A stretch of DNA of 64,000 nt from Hoeflea sp. (GTDB taxonomy: Bacteria; Pseudomonadota; Alphaproteobacteria; Rhizobiales; Rhizobiaceae), in NCBI GenBank assembly GCA_019084245.1, contig JAHRFE010000027.1, positions 248,001 to 312,000 on the forward strand, read 5' to 3'. This document shows positions 1-7,648 of the stretch, in pieces. The first letter of the stretch is position 1, and each line of letters begins with the position of its first letter. Made by a program: the position numbers and the translations under genes. The notes below the pieces were generated by a model. The model did no database searches, was not told the DNA's origin, and saw nothing but the letters and a program-made list of their open reading frames with translations.

Positions 1-528
1 GCCATGGAGCGGCTGGCCGAGGCCAAGGGTGCGATTGAACTGCTGCTGGGCGACTGCTATGTGCGGCGCGACCAGGTGGCGCTGATCACCTTCCGCGGCC
101 TGACGGCGGAAACCCTGCTTGAGCCCACCCGCTCGCTGGTCCGGGCCAAGCGCTCGCTCACCGGCATCCCCGGCGGCGGGCCGACGCCGCTTGCCGGCGC
201 CATAAGACGCTCGCTCGAAATCGCCGGCATGGTGCAGCGGCGCGGCCGGTCGCCGCTGATCGTCTACCTGACCGATGGCAGCGGCAACATCGCGCTTGAT
301 GGAAAGCCGGATCGCGTCCGGGCGCGCGAGGATGAGAAGATGCTGGCCCGCCAGGGCGCAGCCCTCGGCTACCGCTCGATCCTGATCGACATCTCCCGCA
401 GGCCGCGCGTGACGACGCGGGAACTGGCGCGCTCCATGCAGGCGCAATATTGCCCGCTGCCGATCGTTTCGGCGAGTGCGGTCAATGCCATTGTCAGCGC
501 CGAACTGCAGAAAGGCGGCGGGCAATGA
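1..528 (+). CDS. bchD: Magnesium chelatase subunit D, C-terminal part (truncated by window edge)
   Basis: These 175 codons are the end of BchD, the AAA+/VWA subunit that works with BchI and BchH to insert Mg2+ into protoporphyrin IX, the first committed step of bacteriochlorophyll synthesis. What is visible is the C-terminal von Willebrand A (integrin I-like) domain: an alternating strand/helix pattern with LITFRG near the start, the GGGPTPLAGAI loop, and the strands ending LIVYLTDGSG and SILIDIS. The reading frame is already open at base 1, so the ATG at base 4 is internal and the true start lies outside. The stop overlaps the bchO start (ATGA at 525-528), which implies translational coupling. 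Family identity is supported by both the domain and the bchO neighbour. Confidence 0.93.
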   Translation, partial: AMERLAEAKGAIELLLGDCYVRRDQVALITFRGLTAETLLEPTRSLVRAKRSLTGIPGGGPTPLAGAIRRSLEIAGMVQRRGRSPLIVYLTDGSGNIALDGKPDRVRAREDEKMLARQGAALGYRSILIDISRRPRVTTRELARSMQAQYCPLPIVSASAVNAIVSAELQKGGGQ

Positions 529-1457
529 AACCGGCGCATCGTCCGTCCCGCAGCTTGCCCGCGCTTGAGGCGGAAGGCAGCCACTGGCCGCTGCGTGAAG
601 CGAGCCGGATGGTGCGGGTCGGGCGGATCGACTGGCATGTGCAGGATCTGGGCGCTCAGGACGCCCCGGTGGCGATCCTGGTTCACGGAACCGGGGCTGC
701 CACGCACTCATTTCGCGGCCTGGCGCCGCTGCTGGCGCAGGACCGCCGCGTCATCGCGATGGATCTGCCCGGACACGGCTTCACCCGCGGCGCCGAGGCG
801 GAGGATCTGACCCTGCCGGGAATGGCGCAAGCGCTGGGCGGACTGGTCCAGGCGCTCGGGATCAACCCCGCCGTCGCGATCGGCCACTCGGCCGGGGTCG
901 CGGTGCTGCTGCAATCGACATTGTCGGGCGGGATCAGGCCCGACTGCATCATCGGCTTCAATGCGGCGCTCGAGCCCATTCGCGGCAATGTGCTGCTCTC
1001 GCCTTTGGCCAAGCTGCTGTTTGCCAACCCGCTGACGGCGCGGCTGGTCTCGTTCCAGGCCAGGATCGTCAACATGGCCGATCAGTTGCTCAAGGCCACC
1101 GGCTCCCGGATCGATCAGACCGGGCGGGAGTGCTACGCCCTGCTGCTGCGCCAGCCGACCCATATCAATGGCGCTCTGGGGATGATGGCCAACTGGCGGC
1201 TGGAGCCGCTGATCGCGAAGCTCGGACAGCTGCACACCCCGGTCACGCTTATTGCGGCGGCCGATGACCCGATGGTTCCGGCGCGGGTCTCGCTCCAGGC
1301 GGCGCGCCTCATTCCAGGCTGCGCCGTCGAGATCGTCGATCATGGCGGCCATCTGATGCACGAGGCCGATCCGGCTCTGGCTGCCGAGCTGATCCGGCGG
1401 GCGGCCGCTGCGTATACCGGACTGTCCCCGGCAAAGCGGATCGGTGGCTTGAGATGA
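525..1457 (+). CDS. bchO: Magnesium chelatase accessory protein BchO (alpha/beta hydrolase)
   Basis: A 310-aa alpha/beta-hydrolase-fold protein in the usual BchO place directly after bchD. The oxyanion strand LVHGTGAATHS, the segment MDLPGHGFT, the nucleophile elbow GHSAG and a late catalytic-like His in DHGGHLMHEADP are visible. BchO proteins are genetically linked to Mg-chelatase, but their reaction is not firmly known. The frame is open further upstream to 450, but the ATG at 525 overlapping the bchD stop gives the family's normal N-terminus, so I chose it. Confidence 0.92.
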   Translation: MKPAHRPSRSLPALEAEGSHWPLREASRMVRVGRIDWHVQDLGAQDAPVAILVHGTGAATHSFRGLAPLLAQDRRVIAMDLPGHGFTRGAEAEDLTLPGMAQALGGLVQALGINPAVAIGHSAGVAVLLQSTLSGGIRPDCIIGFNAALEPIRGNVLLSPLAKLLFANPLTARLVSFQARIVNMADQLLKATGSRIDQTGRECYALLLRQPTHINGALGMMANWRLEPLIAKLGQLHTPVTLIAAADDPMVPARVSLQAARLIPGCAVEIVDHGGHLMHEADPALAAELIRRAAAAYTGLSPAKRIGGLR

Positions 1458-1506
1458 GCGCGTTGAGACCGGGGTCGACCAGGAACCACAGGACCGGAGC
1501 ATTGTC

Positions 1507-3039
1507 ATGATGACTGTCCACGACCCGGTGCTTGCCGGTGGGAAAACCCGCGATGCGCGGCCCCATGCGATTGTCATCGGCGCGGGCTTTGGCGGTCTCG
1601 CCGCCGCCGTCAGGCTCGGCGCCCGCGGCTACCGCGTGACGATTGTCGAGAAACTCGACGAGCCCGGCGGGCGGGCGTCGCAGTTCCGCCAGGACGGCTT
1701 CACCTTCGATGCCGGTCCGACCATCATCACCGCGCCCTTCATCTTCGAGGAACTGTGGACGCTCTGCGGCCGCAAGCTGTCCGATGACGTCACGCTGGTG
1801 CCGCTCGACCCCTTCTACACCGTCCGATTCGACGACGGGGAGGAGTTCCGGGTCAATGGCGACGAGACCTTCATGGAAGCCGAGGTCGCCCGCTTCTCGC
1901 CCGGCGACGTCGAAGGCTACCGGCGCTATCTCGCCGAAAGCGAGCGCTGTTTTCAGACCGGCTTCCTGGGCATGATCGACAAGGCCTACCTCACGCTGTT
2001 CTCTATGGCGCAAGCCCTGCCGGGGCTCGTGATGCGACGCGCGGAACGCTCGATCCACAAGCTCGTGTCCAAATACATCAAGAACGAGAAGCTGCGGCAG
2101 GCCTTGAGCTTCCATCCGCTGTTCATCGGCGGCAATCCGATGCGTTCGTCGGCCGTCCTGAGCCTGATTTCTTATCTCGAGCGCGAATATGGCGTGCACT
2201 ATGCCATCGGCGGCACCCATGCGCTGGTCAAGGGCATCGCCGGCCTGATCGCGGGGCAGGGCGGCATTATCCGCACAGGCGCCGAGGTGGCCGAAATCAC
2301 CGTCGAGGGCCGCCGCGCCACCGGCGTGCGCCTGGCCAGTGGAGAACACATCGCCGCCTCCATCGTCGTCTCCAACGCCGATGCCGGCTGGACCTACACG
2401 AAGCTTCTGTCCAGGTATCCGCGCAAGCGCTGGACCGACGCCAAGGTGGCCCGCGCCAAATACTCCATGAGCCTGTTCGTCTGGTATTTCGGCGTCGACC
2501 GCCGCTACGACGATGTCGCCCACCACACCGTGATGCTGGGGCCGCGCTATGACGGGTTGCTGCACGACATTTTTGACAAAAAGCGGTTGGCCGAGGATTT
2601 CAGCCTCTACCTCTATCGCCCGACGGCCTCCGACCCGTCTGTCGCACCCGATGGCTGTGATACATTTTACGTGCTTTCTCCTGTGCCCAATCTCGATGGG
2701 GACATCGACTGGTCGACCGCTGCCGAGCCGTACCGTGAGAAGATCCAGGCCCATCTCGAGGCCACGCTGCTGCCCGGTCTTGGCGATCACCTGGTCACCT
2801 CGAAGCTGATGACGCCGCTCGATTTCCGCGACCGTCTGCTTTCGGTCAAGGGAGCCGCGTTCGGCATCGAGCCGGTGATCACGCAACTGGCGTGGTTCAG
2901 GCCGCACAACAAGAGCGAAGAGCTCGAAAACCTGTTCCTGGTGGGCGCAGGCACCCATCCCGGCGCAGGCCTTCCCGGCGTCGTCTCCTCGGCCAAGATT
3001 CTCGACAAGGTGGTTCCCCATGCCAGCGCCTTCGCCTGA
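1507..3039 (+). CDS. crtI: Phytoene desaturase
   Basis: A 510-aa FAD-dependent desaturase that converts phytoene to neurosporene (three desaturations) in the spheroidene pathway. The N-terminal dinucleotide-binding motif reads VIGAGFGGLAAAVRLGARG and is followed by VEKLDEPGGRASQF. The family's C-terminal signature is LFLVGAGTHPGAGLPGV. A GGAG ribosome-binding site at 1496-1499 sits 7 nt before the ATG at 1507; a second ATG at 1510 is nearly equivalent. The 3' end overlaps crtB by 20 nt, as in many photosynthesis clusters, so the two are cotranscribed. The exact number of desaturation steps is inferred from the presence of crtCDF and crtA. Confidence 0.96.
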   Translation: MMTVHDPVLAGGKTRDARPHAIVIGAGFGGLAAAVRLGARGYRVTIVEKLDEPGGRASQFRQDGFTFDAGPTIITAPFIFEELWTLCGRKLSDDVTLVPLDPFYTVRFDDGEEFRVNGDETFMEAEVARFSPGDVEGYRRYLAESERCFQTGFLGMIDKAYLTLFSMAQALPGLVMRRAERSIHKLVSKYIKNEKLRQALSFHPLFIGGNPMRSSAVLSLISYLEREYGVHYAIGGTHALVKGIAGLIAGQGGIIRTGAEVAEITVEGRRATGVRLASGEHIAASIVVSNADAGWTYTKLLSRYPRKRWTDAKVARAKYSMSLFVWYFGVDRRYDDVAHHTVMLGPRYDGLLHDIFDKKRLAEDFSLYLYRPTASDPSVAPDGCDTFYVLSPVPNLDGDIDWSTAAEPYREKIQAHLEATLLPGLGDHLVTSKLMTPLDFRDRLLSVKGAAFGIEPVITQLAWFRPHNKSEELENLFLVGAGTHPGAGLPGVVSSAKILDKVVPHASAFA

Positions 3040-4060
3040 CGCCTTCGTTCTCGATCCGGGCCTTCGCCGCGAGTGCGAGGAGGCGATCCGCGCCGGGTCG
3101 AAATCCTTTCTCGCCGCCTCCATGCTGCTCCCCGGCCCGACCCGGTCCGCCGCCCGCGCGCTCTATGCCTTCTGCCGCGCCGCCGACGACCTGATCGACG
3201 AAAGCGCCGACCCGGCCGAGGGGCTCTTCGAGACTCGCGCCCGGCTCGACGCCATCTACCGGGGAACGCCGCGCGATCATCCCGCCGATCGCGCCTTCGT
3301 CGCCGTGGTCGAGCACTACGCCATTCCGCGCGCGTTGCCCGCGGCCCTGATCGAGGGCTTCGCATGGGATGTGGAAAACCGCAGCTACCGCAGCTGCGAC
3401 GAGCTCTGTGCCTATTCCGCCCGCGTCGCCTCCACCGTCGGCGTCATGATGACGCTGATCATGGGGGTCTGTGACCGTGCGGTGCTGGCCCGCGCCGCGG
3501 ATCTGGGACTTGCCATGCAACTCACCAACATCGCCCGCGATGTCGGCGAGGACGCCCGCCGCGGCCGCATCTACCTGCCGCTTGACTGGCTCGAGGAGGC
3601 GGGCATCGATCCGCAAGCCTTCCTCAGCGATCCGCAAGCCTGCCCGGCCATGCGCGCCACCACCGAGCGGCTGCTCGATTCCGCCCACATCCTCTATGCC
3701 CGCGCCATGACCGGGATTGCCGGATTGCCGCTGTCCTGCCGCACGGCGATCCGCAGTGCTGCGCTGATCTACCGCGAGATCGGCCGCGAGATCGAAATCG
3801 CCGGCCATGACAGCATCACCCGCCGGGCGCATACCTCGACCCGGCGCAAGCTCGAACTGATTGCCCGCGCCGCGGCCACGCCGTTCCTGTTCCAGCCGGT
3901 CTCCACCGAGCCCGCCCATCCCGAGGTCCGCTTCCTGGTCGAGGCCGCCGCCGCCGGACGGGTCAATGCGCCCTCGGGCTTTGACGCCAAGGCCGGCCGG
4001 ATGATCGAACTGATGGCGCTGTCGGAAACCCGCCGGCGCGCGGCGGACGCCAATGCGTGA
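3020..4060 (+). CDS. crtB: Phytoene synthase
   Basis: A 346-aa trans-isoprenyl diphosphate synthase that condenses two geranylgeranyl diphosphates into phytoene, the first dedicated carotenoid step. Both Asp-rich Mg2+-binding motifs are present: DDLIDE early, and NIARDVGEDARRGR in the middle (typically DxxxD). The length fits the family (about 340 aa). It starts inside crtI (20-nt overlap) and ends overlapping the small downstream gene by 8 nt, so it is probably part of a bchIDO-crtIB transcript. Confidence 0.96.
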   Translation: MPAPSPDAFVLDPGLRRECEEAIRAGSKSFLAASMLLPGPTRSAARALYAFCRAADDLIDESADPAEGLFETRARLDAIYRGTPRDHPADRAFVAVVEHYAIPRALPAALIEGFAWDVENRSYRSCDELCAYSARVASTVGVMMTLIMGVCDRAVLARAADLGLAMQLTNIARDVGEDARRGRIYLPLDWLEEAGIDPQAFLSDPQACPAMRATTERLLDSAHILYARAMTGIAGLPLSCRTAIRSAALIYREIGREIEIAGHDSITRRAHTSTRRKLELIARAAATPFLFQPVSTEPAHPEVRFLVEAAAAGRVNAPSGFDAKAGRMIELMALSETRRRAADANA

Positions 4061-4220
4061 CATGTCCCATTATTACGGCCTGATCGAGATTGCGCTGACC
4101 TTCGGCGGTTTCATGCTGTTCATCGTCTGGCAGGTGCGGACCCTGAAACGCGACATCCGCGCGCGGGAGGCGCGGGAGGCTGCCGAACGGGCCGTGGCCA
4201 GACCGCAAAAGGCGGACTGA
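4053..4220 (+). CDS. Small single-span membrane protein following crtB
   Basis: An open frame of 55 codons starts inside the crtB stop region (ATG 4053, alternative ATG 4062) and ends exactly where the convergent crtC stop begins. The protein has one clear hydrophobic segment (about residues 10-26, LIEIALTFGGFMLFIVWQV) followed by a basic, Ala/Glu-rich tail (RTLKRDIRAREAREA). That gives an Nout/Cin-type small membrane protein by the positive-inside rule. Small proteins of this shape are found after crtB in other photosynthesis clusters as far as I recall, but no function is established. The tight packing supports it being real. Confidence 0.7.
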   Translation: MRDMSHYYGLIEIALTFGGFMLFIVWQVRTLKRDIRAREAREAAERAVARPQKAD

Positions 4221-5072
4221 TCACCCCGCCCGCCGCGGCATCCGGAACGGCAGCATCGCCTTGACGATCGGCGAGGCGAAGCGGGCGCCGGACAGGCTCT
4301 CGTGCATCAGGTCGACCGTCTCGCTCATCAGCCGGGTGCGGATCACCGAGCGGGTGTAGAACGGCCCGTCCTCCAGAGTCCGCGACAGGCTGGCCCGCGC
4401 GCCCGGGTCATGATGGCCCGACCGCGGCACGCCCCAGAATCCGTTGACAAGCCGTGTCTTGGCGGGCATCGAGATCGGCTGGACCGCGCCGTCCCGGTCG
4501 ATGCGCAGCGAGATTGCGCCGCGGGTGCCATCCTTGCGCTCAGTGTCGTAGATGATCACGGCGTCGCCGTCGGGCATCCGCCCGCGCGCCCAGTCCCAAA
4601 GCGAGAATGCCTTCTCCAGCGGTTCCGTGCCCCAGTTGCTGTCCATGTAGCCATGACCGGCCCAGTCGTCGCCGCCAGCCTCGAATTCGACGCTGATCCG
4701 TCCGGTGGGCGAGACCGGCCACCAGCGATGCCTGCCATGCGCATCGATGTCGAACACCTGCGATGTCACCGCGTCGGGGGAAAACCGGATCACGCCCTTG
4801 ACGCGCCTGGGCAGCCATTGCGCCGGCGGACGCGGCACCGAAACCTCGTCGAACGCGATCACGATGTCTTGGCCCTCGCGACGGATGCAGCTCGGGCCCA
4901 CCTGGAACGACAGCGCGTCCCGCACAGTCTCCTTGCTGCCGCGCTCGGTCATGGTCCAGCGGTTACCCGAAGGCGCGTAGAGCGCCACATTGATGCAGAC
5001 ATGATTGTCCGGATCGCGCCGCCCGGCCCAGTGGTAATAGGGCGAGAACACCGAGCCGACAAAGGCGATCAC
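4221..5072 (-). CDS. crtC: Hydroxyneurosporene synthase (carotenoid 1,2-hydratase)
   Basis: CrtC adds water across the C-1,2 double bond of neurosporene to give 1-hydroxyneurosporene. From the GTG at 5072 the product is 283 aa, beginning VIAFVGSVFSPYYHW, which matches the annotated length of Rhodobacter CrtC (about 281 aa). Family hallmarks include NHVCINVALY, the GHGYMDSNWGTEPLE block and WDWARG. No Shine-Dalgarno is obvious. The same frame stays open upstream, and residues there (FDAIVPPGGYLWWYVDGLSD) resemble the N-terminus of longer CrtC homologues, yet no ATG, GTG or TTG occurs in frame before 5447. The true start is therefore uncertain (see findings). The crtD stop is 26 nt upstream, and the gene is cotranscribed with crtD. 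Confidence 0.88.
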   Translation of the reverse strand: MIAFVGSVFSPYYHWAGRRDPDNHVCINVALYAPSGNRWTMTERGSKETVRDALSFQVGPSCIRREGQDIVIAFDEVSVPRPPAQWLPRRVKGVIRFSPDAVTSQVFDIDAHGRHRWWPVSPTGRISVEFEAGGDDWAGHGYMDSNWGTEPLEKAFSLWDWARGRMPDGDAVIIYDTERKDGTRGAISLRIDRDGAVQPISMPAKTRLVNGFWGVPRSGHHDPGARASLSRTLEDGPFYTRSVIRTRLMSETVDLMHESLSGARFASPIVKAMLPFRMPRRAG

Positions 5073-5098
5073 CGACAGGCCATAGCGCTCGCAGTCGC

Positions 5099-6643
5099 TC
5101 AGGCCGTCGACATACCACCAGAGATAGCCGCCCGGCGGGACGATCGCGTCGAAGCGCGGTCCTTGGCCAGGCTCTCCGCCGCCAGCATGCCGGAAAGCGT
5201 CGCCATCGGCACGCCCGGTCCCGGATGCGTGCTGCCCCCCGCCAGATAGAGCCCCGGGATCCGCGTGCGCGACCCCGGCCGCCGGAATGACGCCATGAAG
5301 CCATGGGCCGCCGGGCCGTAGAGAGCCCCGCCCGTCCCTGGAAACAGCTGGTGGAACCGGTCCGGCGTGGTCGGCGTGACCTCCATCGCCGTCCGGTCCA
5401 CCTCCAGGCCGCAGGCCGAAAGATGGGTCAGTGCTTGATCGAGACATTGCCCGGTCTCCTTGGTCGTGAAGGTCTTTGTGTCGCCGTCTGCCGGCGCATT
5501 CAGGATGAACAGCATGCGCTCTCGGTCAACGCCTGTGGGCAGAAGCCCCTGGTCGTCCCGGTCCTGGGCGCAGATATAGGTCGTGGGAACCGGGGGCATG
5601 GTCCGCCTGCCGGTGAGCATATCGAATTCCGAGGCGCAATCATCGGAAAAGAACACGCTGTGATGGGCGAGCGGAAACCCCGATGTCCGAGCCGTCATGG
5701 CGAAGGTCACCGCCGAGAGCGACCGCGCAGTGCGCGGCGTGGGCGCAACGCCGCTGCGTCCTGCTCCTCCGGCCAGTCCGGCAAGCGCCGAAACGTCGCC
5801 ATTGAAGATGATGCTTGCGGCCGCAAGCCGTTCGCCGCCCTTGAGTGTCAGTCCGGTGACGCCGTTGCGTCCGGACTGGATTTGGGTGACTTCGGCTTCG
5901 TAGCGGAAGTTCACGCCGAGTTCGCGGGCGAGATGCTCCATCCCGCGCGCCAGCCCATGCATGCCGCCATCGCAGAGCCAGACGCCGTCCTGTTCGACAT
6001 GGGCCACCAGCATGAGCGTGGCCGGCGCCAGAAACGGTGACGAGCCGCAATAGGTGGCGTAGCGCCCGAACAATTGCCTGAGCCGCGGATCGGTAAAGCA
6101 GTCGCCGAGCGCCGACCACATCGACGACAAGGGCCTGAGCGCCAGCTGGTCGCCCAGGTTGAGAAGGCCGATCCGCGTCATCAGCGTAAGCGGCCCCGGC
6201 CGCTGGGCGTCGATATAGCTGGGCTTGAGGGTGGCGAACATGGCTGCACTTTGCGCGGCGAACCGGCGGTAGCCCTCGGCATTCTCCCGGTTTGAAAAAT
6301 CGGCGATGGCGCGGGCGCTTTCCTCGACACTGGCAAACAGGTCAAGCCGTGCGCCATCGCGCCAGCCGTGCCGGGCCAGGAGCCTGGCGGGGCGCAGTCC
6401 GATACGTGCGCCGAGGTCGGCGCCTGCCATCGCAAACAGCCGCTCGAACACCCAGCGCATGGTCAGCACCGTGGGGCCGGCGTCGATGTCCTGCCCGCCG
6501 ACATTGATCTGGCGCATCTTGCCGCCCGGCGCTTGCGCGCGCTCGACCACGGTGACGCGAAAGCCGGATGCCGCCGCCGAAATCGCCGCAGCAAGGCCGC
6601 CGGCGCCGGCGCCCACCACGATCACGTTCTCAGCCAATGGCAT
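5099..6643 (-). CDS. crtD: Hydroxyneurosporene/methoxyneurosporene desaturase
   Basis: A 514-aa FAD desaturase of the CrtI family that introduces the C-3,4 double bond into hydroxylated/methoxylated neurosporene to give demethylspheroidene/spheroidene. The N-terminal flavin motif is VIVVGAGAGGLAAAISAAAS followed by VVERAQAPGGKMR, and the C-terminal signature is LYLAGGSTHPGPGVPMATLSG. It heads the crtDC unit and is divergent from crtE. The 131-bp intergenic region between crtD and crtE contains two PpsR-type sites that probably repress both directions. Confidence 0.94.
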   Translation of the reverse strand: MPLAENVIVVGAGAGGLAAAISAAASGFRVTVVERAQAPGGKMRQINVGGQDIDAGPTVLTMRWVFERLFAMAGADLGARIGLRPARLLARHGWRDGARLDLFASVEESARAIADFSNRENAEGYRRFAAQSAAMFATLKPSYIDAQRPGPLTLMTRIGLLNLGDQLALRPLSSMWSALGDCFTDPRLRQLFGRYATYCGSSPFLAPATLMLVAHVEQDGVWLCDGGMHGLARGMEHLARELGVNFRYEAEVTQIQSGRNGVTGLTLKGGERLAAASIIFNGDVSALAGLAGGAGRSGVAPTPRTARSLSAVTFAMTARTSGFPLAHHSVFFSDDCASEFDMLTGRRTMPPVPTTYICAQDRDDQGLLPTGVDRERMLFILNAPADGDTKTFTTKETGQCLDQALTHLSACGLEVDRTAMEVTPTTPDRFHQLFPGTGGALYGPAAHGFMASFRRPGSRTRIPGLYLAGGSTHPGPGVPMATLSGMLAAESLAKDRASTRSSRRAAISGGMSTA

Positions 6644-6680
6644 CCAGTCTCATCCTCGCGTCACGACAGCATCCAACGAC

Positions 6681-6698
6681 GTTGACAATCCAGTCAAC
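6681..6698. promoter_or_regulatory. Perfect inverted repeat in crtD-crtE intergenic region
   Basis: GTTGAC-aatcca-GTCAAC is a perfect 6-bp inverted repeat with a 6-bp spacer, 3 bp away from the first PpsR-type site. It also contains a TTGACA hexamer (6682-6687) that could be a -35 element toward crtE, although no good -10 follows at 16-18 bp. It resembles an FNR/FixK half-site pair (TTGAC...GTCAA), but the spacer is 6 instead of 4, so that assignment is doubtful. Confidence 0.4.
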
Positions 6699-6700
6699 TA

Positions 6701-6744
6701 TGTCAGGATAACTTTACACACATGAATGTCATTTAAAAGTGACA
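6701..6744. promoter_or_regulatory. Tandem PpsR/CrtJ operators between crtD and crtE
   Basis: There are two perfect TGT-N12-ACA sequences: 6701-6718 (TGT CAGGATAACTTT ACA) and 6727-6744 (TGT CATTTAAAAGTG ACA), 26 bp centre to centre. Paired sites of this type are the established cooperative binding pattern of PpsR/CrtJ, which is encoded in this window at about 36.6 kb. The second site covers the GTG at 6739, which argues that crtE starts at the downstream ATG. Both crtE and crtD are likely targets. Confidence 0.82.
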
Positions 6745-6774
6745 AACCGTGAGGTTGTCAGAGGGGCACGTGAG

Positions 6775-7644
6775 ATGGATCTGCAAAAACGCATTGAACG
6801 CAACCTTGAGCGTGCGGTCACCTACGCCACGGCGGGCGGCAATCCTTCGCTGATGTGCGATGCGCTGCGCTACGCGGTGTTCCCCGGCGGCGCGCGCATC
6901 CGCCCGCGGCTTTGCCTGGCCGTGGCGCTGGCCGCCGGCGATGCGGCGCCCAACGCCTCCGATGCGGCGGCCACCGCCATCGAACTCCTGCACTGCGCCT
7001 CGCTGGTGCATGACGATCTGCCCTGTTTTGACGACGCGAGTTTCCGCCGCGGCAAGCCGAGCCTGCACACGGCCTTTGGTGAAACCACCGCAGTGCTCGC
7101 CGGCGACGCCCTGATCGTGTTGGCCTACGAGACGCTGGCCCGCGAGTGCCTCGCCACCCCCGACCGGATCGCGCCGCTGATCGCCGTGATTTCCCGAGCT
7201 GTCGGCATGCCGCACGGCATCATTGCCGGCCAGGCCTGGGAGAGCGAGGCCAGGATCGATCTCAAGGTCTATCACCGCGCCAAGACATCCTCGCTGTTCA
7301 TCGGCTCGACCACCGCCGGCGCCATTGCCGCAGGAGTCGACCCGCAGAACTGGTACCGGCTGGGCGAAGCGCTGGGCGACGCGTTCCAGGTGGCCGACGA
7401 TCTGCGCGACTGCGCCGCAGACCCCGACGAGATCGGCAAGCCCTGCGGCCAGGATGCGGCCCATGATCGTCCCAATGCGGTACTGGAACTGGGCCTCGGC
7501 GGCGCCGTGCAGCGCCTGCAGGATCTGGTCGGCGAGGCCGCCGCCTCGATCCCCGACTGTCGCGGATCGGACATGCTCAAGCAGCTGATCCTCGATGAGG
7601 CCAAGCGGCTGGTGCCCAAGAAGCTGGCCACGGTGGCGGCCTGA
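6775..7644 (+). CDS. crtE: Geranylgeranyl diphosphate synthase
   Basis: A 289-aa polyprenyl synthase that makes GGPP from IPP and FPP, feeding both carotenoids (crtB) and the bacteriochlorophyll tail (bchG). The first Asp-rich motif is HDDLPCFDDASFRRGKPS and the second lies in FQVADDLRD. The frame extends to a GTG at 6739, but that lies inside a PpsR-type operator. The ATG at 6775 has AGAGGGG about 8 nt upstream and gives the family's usual length. crtF follows 4 nt after its stop. Confidence 0.94.
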   Translation: MDLQKRIERNLERAVTYATAGGNPSLMCDALRYAVFPGGARIRPRLCLAVALAAGDAAPNASDAAATAIELLHCASLVHDDLPCFDDASFRRGKPSLHTAFGETTAVLAGDALIVLAYETLARECLATPDRIAPLIAVISRAVGMPHGIIAGQAWESEARIDLKVYHRAKTSSLFIGSTTAGAIAAGVDPQNWYRLGEALGDAFQVADDLRDCAADPDEIGKPCGQDAAHDRPNAVLELGLGGAVQRLQDLVGEAAASIPDCRGSDMLKQLILDEAKRLVPKKLATVAA

Positions 7645-7648
7645 CACC

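Noticed and set aside
1309-3123. Minus-strand open frame of 604 codons opposite crtI
   Set aside because: It is antisense to a well-defined desaturase gene and shows no recognisable motif.
5073-5447. Long N-terminal extension of the crtC frame to an ATG at 5447
   Set aside because: Most of it is out-of-frame crtD sequence. Only the last about 25 residues look CrtC-like, and the ATG at 5447 would give an implausible 408-aa protein.
6682-6712. TTGACA as a sigma-70 promoter for crtE
   Set aside because: No acceptable -10 element follows at 16-18 bp; GATAAC would need a 19-bp spacer, so I did not call a promoter.
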